Origin: GYS-P2D sp964489125 | GTDB taxonomy: Bacteria > Bacteroidota > Bacteroidia > Chitinophagales > Saprospiraceae | NCBI GenBank assembly: GCA_964489125.1 | Contig: CAZAXY010000032.1 | Coordinates: 1 to 30,418, forward strand | Direction of reading: 5' to 3' | Length of the DNA stretch: 30,418 nt | In this document: piece by piece, positions 8,104-14,040 of the stretch | Layout of the letters: each line of letters starts with the position of its first letter | Numbering within the stretch: position 1 is the first letter of the stretch | Program-made: the position numbers and the translations under genes | The notes under the pieces: generated by a model | What the model was told of the DNA's origin: nothing | Database searches by the model: none | Seen by the model: the letters and a program-made list of their open reading frames with translations, nothing else

Positions 8104-9891
8104 ATGGAGCCTCCTATCATTAACACACATGTACATATATTCACAGGAGATCATGTCCCTAAGTATGTCGCCAAGAAAATAATCCCATGGCCACTGTACT
8201 ATCTGACACATGTTCATGTCCTGGTCGGAATCTATAAATGGTGGAAAAAAAACCAGAGAAGATTAAATCGAGTAAGAGAAGCGAGAGAACATGTTTTAGG
8301 CTCAATCAAGTCTAACTGGTTTTCGTCAATTGCTTACAGTTTACTTGTCGGACTACTCCTTGTTAATTCGCTCTATTTCATCTTTAGTTATTTCGGAGTC
8401 ATAGAACACATAAAAGCATGTTTAAGTAACGGCCTTTTAGACATTATAAATGACATCGGTCAAGTGATTGTATTGCCCATATTCAAACCCTTACATCAGA
8501 TATCTATCATTATTATCACCATCCTTTTATCAGGTAATGCACGAAAGCTCCTATGGCATGTGTTGAGCTATTTTATATCTCCCTTAAAGTTTTTTAAACG
8601 CGAACAGATTGCCTTTTATAGTCGCTATATGGATATACTTGAGTTTACCAAATTGGGAAAATCGAGCACTATATTCCATAAGTTGAAAAAAATGTACCCT
8701 AAGGATAGTCAGTTTGTGGTACTTCCTATGGATATGGAATATATGGGAGCAGGTAGTCCAAAAGAATCATATCTCGATCAGCTAAAACAATTGAATGAGC
8801 TCTTTTTCACTGTGACAAAAAATGGTGGTATAACCATAGATGAAACGGATGAGATGTTCAGAAAGCAGCTCTTACCTTTTGTCTTCGTCGATCCTCGAAG
8901 AATCGATGGTAAAAATGGGAAAGACTTTTTTGACTTTAAAGTATCAGATCATGGAGACATTGAACTTGAAGACTGTTTGCTAAGAAAATATCTGGTGAAG
9001 GCTGAGGGTGACCCAACTCGAGGAAACTTTTGTGGTATCAAAATATATCCTGCTTTAGGATATTATCCTAGTCATCCCGCTCTCTTACCATTGTGGAGCT
9101 ACTGTGCACAAGAAGGAATCCCTATTACAACACACACTACAATGGGGTCGATGTACTATAGAGGGTTGATAAAAAAGAAATGGTTTACGCATCCTATTTT
9201 TAGAACAGGTGGCAATACAGATTTCATATTAGCACGATCAACGAACAGGGACCTACAGGTTAACTTCTCGCACCCACTGAATTACTTAGGTTTGTTAGAG
9301 CCAAAGTTTTTGCATGATTATCTCTTGCACTTAAAGGATTCAGAGCTTGACGAGATTTTTGGAAAGACCAAAGAGGGCTACACAAAAGATCTTAGCGGAT
9401 TAAAAATCAATTTTGCACATTTTGGAGGAACAGAAGAATGGACAAAGTTCATAAAAGAAGATCGCAATCAAGAGATTCTTAGAATTACGAGTGATAAGGG
9501 TGATCAGTCTCTTAATTTTTTCTATGACGATGACGACAAGGAGAATCCTTTAGGCAAACCAGCTTGGTTATGGTCAGATCAAAAAGTAGATTGGTTTAGC
9601 GTTATCATAACCCTGATGAGGAAATATAAAGGCGTTTATGCTGATATCAGCTATATCCTTCACAATCAAGATTTAATGCCACTAATCGGGCAATTAATGA
9701 ACGATGACGTCATTAAGCAGAGAGTGTTGTTTGGTACAGATTTTTATGTGGTGAGGAATCACAAGAGTGAAAAAGAACTGGTGTACGATTGGAGCTATGG
9801 TCTCGATAAAGAGACGATAGATAAAATTGCCAGAACTAACCCTAAACAATTTCTTAAGCACGAACCTCCAGGATGGCCCAATGTGAACTGA
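8104..9891 (+). CDS. Amidohydrolase-2-type TIM-barrel hydrolase with inserted membrane helices
   Basis: A 595-residue metal-dependent hydrolase. The signature His9-x-His11 (NTHVHIF) sits at the very N-terminus. Further likely metal or active-site residues are Lys313 in GIKIYP, His344 in ITTHTTMG, His439 in FAHFGG and Asp546 in FGTDF. This order matches the amidohydrolase_2 family, whose members are hydrolases or decarboxylases acting on small molecules. Unusually, residues of about 72-98 and 118-143 are hydrophobic segments placed between the HxH strand and the rest of the barrel, so the enzyme appears tethered to the membrane. The length is well above the usual 280-380 residues because of this insertion. 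The substrate cannot be told from sequence. The gene is divergent from the EEP nuclease and may belong to the same system. Confidence 0.8.
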   Translation: MEPPIINTHVHIFTGDHVPKYVAKKIIPWPLYYLTHVHVLVGIYKWWKKNQRRLNRVREAREHVLGSIKSNWFSSIAYSLLVGLLLVNSLYFIFSYFGVIEHIKACLSNGLLDIINDIGQVIVLPIFKPLHQISIIIITILLSGNARKLLWHVLSYFISPLKFFKREQIAFYSRYMDILEFTKLGKSSTIFHKLKKMYPKDSQFVVLPMDMEYMGAGSPKESYLDQLKQLNELFFTVTKNGGITIDETDEMFRKQLLPFVFVDPRRIDGKNGKDFFDFKVSDHGDIELEDCLLRKYLVKAEGDPTRGNFCGIKIYPALGYYPSHPALLPLWSYCAQEGIPITTHTTMGSMYYRGLIKKKWFTHPIFRTGGNTDFILARSTNRDLQVNFSHPLNYLGLLEPKFLHDYLLHLKDSELDEIFGKTKEGYTKDLSGLKINFAHFGGTEEWTKFIKEDRNQEILRITSDKGDQSLNFFYDDDDKENPLGKPAWLWSDQKVDWFSVIITLMRKYKGVYADISYILHNQDLMPLIGQLMNDDVIKQRVLFGTDFYVVRNHKSEKELVYDWSYGLDKETIDKIARTNPKQFLKHEPPGWPNVN

Positions 9892-9966
9892 GACAGCCGC
9901 TTTAGATATTGCCGTAGAGAAGTTGTCACAAGAACTCTCAAGCGAAATAGGTAAAGTCACCACCTA
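9887..9966 (+). pseudogene. Possible C-terminal scrap of a lost gene
   Basis: Immediately after the amidohydrolase, in another frame, 26 open codons run to a TAA at 9964-9966. They have a protein-like, Glu/Ser/Lys-rich amphipathic character (for example ALDIAVEKLSQEL, ending GKVTT). No start codon is possible because a stop lies at 9884-9886. I take it as the tail of a gene whose front was replaced when the amidohydrolase segment arrived. It is short enough to be chance, and I cannot name a family. Confidence 0.3.
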
Positions 9967-10008
9967 ATCTACTCTCGGGGGAACGGAGTCCTGGCTGCGG
10001 AAGAGGCA

Positions 10009-10036
10009 GGCTCGAATCCATCTTTTTCGGCAACTA
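10009..10036 (+). repeat. Degenerate tRNA-like 3' end, copy A
   Basis: The 28 bases contain CTCGAATCC, which resembles the T-loop and stem of a tRNA, then an acceptor-like pyrimidine run ending GGCAACTA. A copy of the same length with 22 of 28 identical positions lies at 13984-14011. Neither folds into a complete tRNA that I can draw. They may be relics of an attachment site made from a tRNA 3' end, flanking the 4-kb block between them. Confidence 0.35.
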
Positions 10037-10105
10037 TGATGATGAATATATCTTAGAAGATTGAAGCTTCCTCGGCGAGTCGGGAACTATGACAGTGATA
10101 ATATC
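10027..10105 (+). repeat. Imperfect 26-bp direct repeat pair
   Basis: The stretch 10027-10052 (TCGGCAACTATGATGATG...) recurs at 10080-10105 (TCGGGAACTATGACAGTG...) with 20 of 26 positions identical. The first copy overlaps the end of the tRNA-like sequence. The rest of this 300-bp gap between convergent genes holds a perfect 12-bp palindrome, GCCAGTACTGGC, at 10159-10170, and a T7 run shortly after, which together could act as a weak terminator for the amidohydrolase. Confidence 0.35.
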
Positions 10106-10198
10106 GTTATATTTGTCCAAGTTTTTATAGGTATCATAACTCACAGCTTGTGGGGGCTGCCAGTACTGGCACGGGACTTATAAGAACTTTTTTTATGC

Positions 10199-11008
10199 CT
10201 ATCTGTAACCGTCTGACTTAAATTCTCCCGCCAACTCCAGGCTAAAGGGATTGTTACGGTGATAATAGTTACTCCTCGCTGGATTGTCATATGCCTCGAT
10301 ATCATATAGATCAATAATGAGATTATACTTATGTCTCAACGCCATAAAAAACCGCTCCTCTCCTCTGATAATATAACGATGTAATGCCCATAGCAAGTAG
10401 TCTATGATACTTAGCTCCGGAGTATCCTGACTGCGGACAATATCAAATTTGTATGTAATATCCTTAGGTGTGTTGCGACGGTGATTGTCACGGTCTATTG
10501 CCTTATTGATTGCCTCTCCGAGGGCTTGCTGTGTACTTCGTTGCCGTGCAGAGAGGAAGATTTGATAAAACTCGTCTTCATCATTGAGCCGATCCTTAAG
10601 TAGATGATATACAAGATCAAAGTAGAATTCTCGTTCGTTATTATTATGCTTATTGCTAAATGTTCGGAGTCTCTTACGACCGATAACGATATAGGACTTA
10701 AATCCATCTAAGTCTCTGAGCAACTCAAAAAACTTGGCTCTAACTTCTGGGTGATCATTACAAGCGTGTAGATACCAATTGGGTTGTTTTACTGAATGAA
10801 TAGTACCATAGAGCTGATCTGCCTTAATGTCTTCCATAAACTGTACGACGGCCTTTCTGACAGCTTTCTTATCTGAGATACTCACCATGCCCAAATTGAG
10901 CATGGGTTGAAATCCCTCGGTTCCTACCAGTAGCTTCTTACGCTTGGCATAAAATGAGCTATCACCACCCTCGTCTATGAATAGATATCTTTTAGTCTTA
11001 TCAGCCAT
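10199..11008 (-). CDS. DUF3800 family protein
   Basis: A 269-residue protein with the DUF3800 hallmarks: an N-terminal strand carrying Asp12-Glu13 (YLFIDEGGDSS) and a C-terminal helix with Asp203 (LSIIDYLLWALHRY). DUF3800 proteins are predicted to have an RNase H-like fold, with these acidic residues at the metal site, and they are common beside restriction, toxin-antitoxin and phage genes, so a nuclease role in defence is plausible. The biochemical function is not established. The middle of the protein is charged and helical. The gene stands alone on the minus strand, convergent with the amidohydrolase and divergent from the small HTH-like gene. The ATG at 11008 is the only good start because the catalytic strand begins at residue 8. 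Confidence 0.8.
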   Translation of the reverse strand: MADKTKRYLFIDEGGDSSFYAKRKKLLVGTEGFQPMLNLGMVSISDKKAVRKAVVQFMEDIKADQLYGTIHSVKQPNWYLHACNDHPEVRAKFFELLRDLDGFKSYIVIGRKRLRTFSNKHNNNEREFYFDLVYHLLKDRLNDEDEFYQIFLSARQRSTQQALGEAINKAIDRDNHRRNTPKDITYKFDIVRSQDTPELSIIDYLLWALHRYIIRGEERFFMALRHKYNLIIDLYDIEAYDNPARSNYYHRNNPFSLELAGEFKSDGYR

Positions 11009-11129
11009 AGATCAAAGATATGGCCTATTTATGCACTAATTGCGAGGTTAATTCACTCTATCGGGAGCTTTTAAATCTTTCCACCCTACTTATATATGGG
11101 ATTAAGGTAAGGGAAGAAACTCACCCCGG

Positions 11130-11150
11130 CCCTCTCTTAGAAAGAGAGGG
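11130..11150. repeat. Strong REP-like hairpin
   Basis: CCCTCTCTT and AAGAGAGGG form a perfect 9-bp stem around a 3-base loop. The flanks, CTCACCCCGG on the left and GTGGATTGGGG on the right, extend the symmetry partly. This layout resembles the dispersed palindromic repeats common between genes in Bacteroidota. It lies in the divergent gap between DUF3800 and the small HTH-like gene, not at a gene end, so a mobile repeat is likelier than a terminator. Confidence 0.5.
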
Positions 11151-11176
11151 AGTGGATTGGGGATGCTATAGATGAC

Positions 11177-11193
11177 CTGGTCTTGAAAACCAG
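11177..11193 (+). other. tRNA-Ser(UGA) anticodon-arm look-alike
   Basis: CTGGT and ACCAG form a 5-bp stem around the 7-base loop CTTGAAA, exactly the size and layout of an anticodon arm, with T33, anticodon TGA and A37. The core GGTCTTGAAAACC is typical of bacterial serine tRNAs. There is no matching acceptor, D-arm or T-arm nearby, so this is not a functional tRNA. It may be a fragment or coincidence. Confidence 0.3.
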
Positions 11194-11301
11194 TATACTT
11201 GGATAATAGGAGTTGTCAAGATAAAATCTTGTATACTCTGCGACGGAGGCGCAGCCAACACCGAACGAAGGTTGTGGATAATGATTTATAACTTGTATGG
11301 C

Positions 11302-11760
11302 ATGAACAAGATAGAGCTACTCAATCCAGATAGCGCTGACGACATAAACGACATCTCTATGCGCTATCGCAAGAGTGAAAACATTCATGTATACTGTAAA
11401 TCATCGGATGAGCGGTCTGTGATAGTAGCCGCTATACAGAAAAAGAAGATCGACAGAACGTATCTTGATAAAAAGACGCTTATCTCGGAGATAAAAGAGC
11501 GCTTGTCTGAGTATACAGATAAAACGATCCATATTCATTTCTCTCCATACATCGAGTCGCCTGTAGAGATCGTAGACGCTGAATATGTAAGCTATAAAAT
11601 GAGCAAATACAAGATATCAATCAAAGTACTGGTCAAGGATCTCGGCATGAAGAGATCGGATATCTCAGCTATGGCCAATGGCAATAAACCAATAGATAGG
11701 AGTACTAAGGCGGTTTTCTACTACTACTTCAAGGTACAAGAGCTGTTGAGGCATCAATAA
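11302..11760 (+). CDS. Small protein with C-terminal HTH-like segment
   Basis: Starting from the ATG at 11302 the product has 152 residues; an in-frame TTG at 11272 and an ATG at 11281 lie upstream but add only an unconvincing leader. I do not recognise the family. The first 90 residues alternate strands and helices (NIHVYCKSSDERSV, TIHIHFSPYIE). The last 55 look like a helix-turn-helix: ISIKVLVKDLGMKRSDIS followed by AMANGNKPIDRSTK, close to the XRE pattern in which a small protein ends with the DNA-binding domain. It is encoded alone on the plus strand, convergent with higA. It could be an antitoxin-like or phage-derived repressor. The codon use looks like that of the genes around it. Confidence 0.6.
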   Translation: MNKIELLNPDSADDINDISMRYRKSENIHVYCKSSDERSVIVAAIQKKKIDRTYLDKKTLISEIKERLSEYTDKTIHIHFSPYIESPVEIVDAEYVSYKMSKYKISIKVLVKDLGMKRSDISAMANGNKPIDRSTKAVFYYYFKVQELLRHQ

Positions 11761-11767
11761 ATATTGC

Positions 11768-11788
11768 TTTGAAGTGAGACACTTCAAA
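11768..11788. terminator. Repeated hairpin, copy 1, between convergent genes
   Basis: TTTGAAGTG and CACTTCAAA form a perfect 9-bp stem with loop AGA, followed by GAGCGA. The same element with one compensatory change lies at 13927-13947. It starts seven bases after the stop of the small HTH-like gene and 47 bases before the end of higA, so a bidirectional terminator is the simplest role. No T-tract follows on the plus strand. Confidence 0.5.
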
Positions 11789-11834
11789 GAGCGATAGGCA
11801 CTGTACAAGTACAAAAGTAATAATAAAGTATAAA

Positions 11835-12953
11835 TCAAAAATGTACTTTCTCCTGAAGCGACATAATATTGTTATTCCTGTATAGGCTATTGTTATGTCG
11901 AGCAAGATATCCCACTAATATCCCAGGATGTATCTTCCACTTATTTGACAGGCCTAATATACTACTCCTACTAATCGGATGAAAAGAGTCAAGATAGTTT
12001 TGTTGAGATAATGGTATCAATTGCTTACTGGCCCAATTGTTAGCCTCTCCCTCTTTTATTGGGTCATCTGTGATATTATCCAATGTAGTAGTCTCTCCAG
12101 TTACACTATCCACATTTTTGAGTGATATTTCTTTTTTGCCATGCAGTAATATATGAGCTAACTCATGATAAAAGTGGAACCAAAAAGCATAATTATTCTT
12201 ATGTCTTGATGTTAGTTGGATTATTGGGGTTTTTCCATTTTTAATCCAATAGGCTGCACCAGATATAGGAGCCTTTTTGACCATGGGGGTATACACTACC
12301 GCTAATCCACATGTTGCACATAAGGCCTGTAATTGATCCATCCAGTTATCAGGATGCTCATAGGATAGCTGATGTATGTCCTTTAGTATTTTTCTCAGGG
12401 CGGTCTTGCTATATGGCTCTAATTGAAGCTCATCAGCTTTTAGCTCCCCCAATCGAAGCCAAACGGATATGGGCCCAGCATCATTAGTATATTTTAAGGC
12501 TATTTTAAATGAAACTGATTTCTCAGGATAGATATCATACCATTCTTTGCTACTCCCGATTCTAAAGAATCTTAAAAGATGTTCTATCTGTTCGCTCTTG
12601 TTGGTAGTCTTTGGGATTACGAGGTGCTTAACTAATTCGGGAATGTTAAACTTCTTCAACCATTCCAGATCTTCTTCTCGTTTTTTCAGCTTTTTTATTT
12701 CCGCTAATTCAGTCTGATACCGGGCTTCTTTATTGAGCCAAAATTTCTCACTCGGACCTATGATTCGTGACAACTTAATGGCTGTATCAGTGGTGATTGG
12801 TGCCTTCCCCTTAATCAATTCATTGAGCTTAGCCTCGGATCGACCCATACGCTCTGCCAGCTCAACCTGAGACATGCCGATCTTATCGATCATCTCCTGA
12901 ATGATATCCCCTGGACAATAGAGTAAATGCTGTTTGGCTTGTAGTGTATTCAT
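11835..12953 (-). CDS. higA: HigA-type antitoxin fused to ImmA/IrrE-like metalloprotease
   Basis: A 372-residue protein in two parts. Residues 15-75 are an XRE helix-turn-helix of the HigA/VapI type (SQVELAERMGRSEAKLNELI). The C-terminal half is an ImmA/IrrE-like zinc peptidase domain with His263-Glu264-Leu-Ala-His267 (HELAHILLHG) and a downstream Glu303 in EGEANNWASKQLIP that would be the third ligand. Typical HigA has about 100 residues, so this is the long, protease-fused form. The toxin gene lies 17 bp upstream on the same strand, the usual higBA order. The HTH part should neutralise HigB and repress the operon; the protease may link antitoxin loss to a stress or phage signal, as ImmA does for its repressor. 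That last point is inference. Confidence 0.85.
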   Translation of the reverse strand: MNTLQAKQHLLYCPGDIIQEMIDKIGMSQVELAERMGRSEAKLNELIKGKAPITTDTAIKLSRIIGPSEKFWLNKEARYQTELAEIKKLKKREEDLEWLKKFNIPELVKHLVIPKTTNKSEQIEHLLRFFRIGSSKEWYDIYPEKSVSFKIALKYTNDAGPISVWLRLGELKADELQLEPYSKTALRKILKDIHQLSYEHPDNWMDQLQALCATCGLAVVYTPMVKKAPISGAAYWIKNGKTPIIQLTSRHKNNYAFWFHFYHELAHILLHGKKEISLKNVDSVTGETTTLDNITDDPIKEGEANNWASKQLIPLSQQNYLDSFHPISRSSILGLSNKWKIHPGILVGYLARHNNSLYRNNNIMSLQEKVHF

Positions 12954-12970
12954 CGAGATAGTTTAGTAGA

Positions 12971-13300
12971 TTAATGATAGTCCTCAACACTTATGATCTC
13001 AATAGCGGTAATCATAATATATTGAACCTGTCCATGCTCATTTGTCGGCGTGTCTCCTATGACTTGGAAACATAATCTCCAGTTCTTTTGGATGGTTATG
13101 GCCCAATCGTGTTTTCGATTGCCTCTGAGCAGATGTAGTTTCATCACTGGATTATCCTTGATATCCTGTAATGTGGGCGCATCTATCAGGTCATCATGAC
13201 GCTGTTTTAATTTACGTGCTATCTCTCCATAAGTCTTAACCAATTTAGCATCATCGTTCAATGATTTTTCCAACTTTTTGGACTTGTAACTTAGCTTCAT
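12971..13300 (-). CDS. higB: HigB-type mRNA interferase toxin
   Basis: A 109-residue basic protein of the RelE/HigB family. Family features include the central LHLLRGNRKHDWAITIQKNW stretch and the C-terminal strand ending EIISVEDYH, which follows the pattern of HigB toxins that cut mRNA at the ribosome. It is the first gene of the pair, as in most higBA operons. Its start is preceded by an AT-rich promoter region with a perfect inverted repeat at 13324-13344 suited to binding by the HigA repressor. No frameshift or truncation is visible, so the toxin should be functional. Confidence 0.85.
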   Translation of the reverse strand: MKLSYKSKKLEKSLNDDAKLVKTYGEIARKLKQRHDDLIDAPTLQDIKDNPVMKLHLLRGNRKHDWAITIQKNWRLCFQVIGDTPTNEHGQVQYIMITAIEIISVEDYH

Positions 13301-13323
13301 TGGAGTGCAAATTTATTATTTTT

Positions 13324-13344
13324 TATTTACATTTTTAGTAAATA
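13324..13344. promoter_or_regulatory. Probable HigA operator
   Basis: TATTTAC and GTAAATA form a perfect 7-bp inverted repeat with a 7-base spacer, 24 bases upstream of the higB ATG. XRE antitoxins of toxin-antitoxin operons usually repress their promoter by binding such a palindrome. The neighbouring long T and A runs are typical of the promoter itself. Confidence 0.5.
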
Positions 13345-13397
13345 TTTTTTACGATTAATGGAACTAATGACAAATGATAATCGTTCATAATATGAAA

Positions 13398-13424
13398 AGC
13401 CATAGAATGTGGCATCCTATGGCT
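13398..13424. repeat. Inverted repeat in the higB/orf102 divergent gap
   Basis: AGCCATAG and CTATGGCT form an 8-bp stem with an 11-base loop. It sits between the divergent higB and orf102 promoters, about 110 bases before the orf102 ATG. It may be a leader hairpin or a second regulator site. Confidence 0.3.
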
Positions 13425-13532
13425 CTGAGGATATAGTATATATCTCATATGTAGTAACATGAAAATACACTATATCTCTTCAGTTATACAGAGGATGCTC
13501 GATTATTTATTCATACTTCTTAAACAAACAAA

Positions 13533-13841
13533 ATGAAGTATACATTTGACAAATTTTATTCGAGCATCAATAAGATGCCAAGGATTGGTGATGAGAAGCC
13601 AACGTTTTACGCAGTAGTAGATGTAACGGTTCCTACGGGTGGATATAATCTGACCCTTGTTAAAAATCATGTTGACGGTGACGTCATCTATCTGAGAGTA
13701 GATGCTACTCCACCAAGTGGTATTGGCTCTCAAGCATTCGAAACGCATCATCTGCGATATGAGGAGACCCTCGATATCAGCTACAAAAGAGCTGTGCTAT
13801 TAGGTCCAGTTGATGAGACTGATGTGCAAGAGACTCAGTAG
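13533..13841 (+). CDS. Small beta-rich protein of unknown function
   Basis: A 102-residue acidic protein that I do not recognise. It has no signal peptide, membrane segment or cysteine. Alternating strand-forming stretches (TFYAVVDVTV, YNLTLVKN, DVIYLRVDAT, LRYEETLDISY) suggest a small beta-sandwich. It stands alone on the plus strand, divergent from higB across 232 bp and convergent with the reverse transcriptase. A strong hairpin follows 20 bases after the stop. The clean ends and the hairpin support a real gene. Its place between a toxin-antitoxin pair and a reverse transcriptase makes it a candidate accessory defence, anti-defence or phage-derived factor, which is only inferred from context. 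Confidence 0.6.
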   Translation: MKYTFDKFYSSINKMPRIGDEKPTFYAVVDVTVPTGGYNLTLVKNHVDGDVIYLRVDATPPSGIGSQAFETHHLRYEETLDISYKRAVLLGPVDETDVQETQ

Positions 13842-13861
13842 TTGATGTACTGGTTATTGAG

Positions 13862-13892
13862 TTGAGTGAGTCTGGTGGCCAGGCTCACTCAA
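13862..13892. terminator. Strong 14-bp hairpin after orf102
   Basis: TTGAGTGAGTCTGG pairs with CCAGGCTCACTCAA over 14 bp, with a single T-G wobble and a 3-base loop TGG. It lies 20 bases after the stop of the small beta-rich gene, in a convergent gap. A short T-containing tail (TATTCCTT) follows. This is the most terminator-like structure in the window. Confidence 0.6.
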
Positions 13893-13926
13893 TATTCCTT
13901 GATTTCATCAGTTTGTACTATATAGG

Positions 13927-13947
13927 TTTGAAGTTGCAAACTTCAAA
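13927..13947. repeat. Repeated hairpin, copy 2
   Basis: TTTGAAGTT and AACTTCAAA form a perfect 9-bp stem with loop GCA, followed by GAGCGA as in copy 1 at 11768-11788. The loop-closing pair is T-A here and G-C in copy 1, a compensatory change. A second small hairpin (AGAGC/GCTCT) follows directly at 13947-13960 and then the tRNA-like sequence, so the three form a composite block before the reverse transcriptase stop. Confidence 0.5.
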
Positions 13948-13983
13948 GAGCGACCGCTCTACCCCACTGTTGCGAGTATCCGA

Positions 13984-14011
13984 GGATCGAATCCCTCCTC
14001 CTCTGCAACTA
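13984..14011 (+). repeat. Degenerate tRNA-like 3' end, copy B
   Basis: ATCGAATCCC followed by a pyrimidine-rich acceptor-like stretch and TGCAACTA; the copy at 10009-10036 matches at 22 of 28 positions in the same orientation. Position 54 of the T-loop would be A, not the universal T, so a working tRNA is unlikely. See copy A for the attachment-site reading. Confidence 0.35.
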
Positions 14012-14040
14012 CTTATGATGTAAGATTAAGAGTGAGCGTG

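Noticed and set aside
9919..10035. A complete tRNA between AGTTGTC and GGCAACT
   Set aside because: The ends pair, but the 117-base span is too long and no D-arm or anticodon arm can be placed. Only a tRNA-like fragment is supported.
11761..14011. Integron attC sites for the repeated hairpins
   Set aside because: The core consensus GTTRRRY and its partner are missing and no integrase is encoded in the window.
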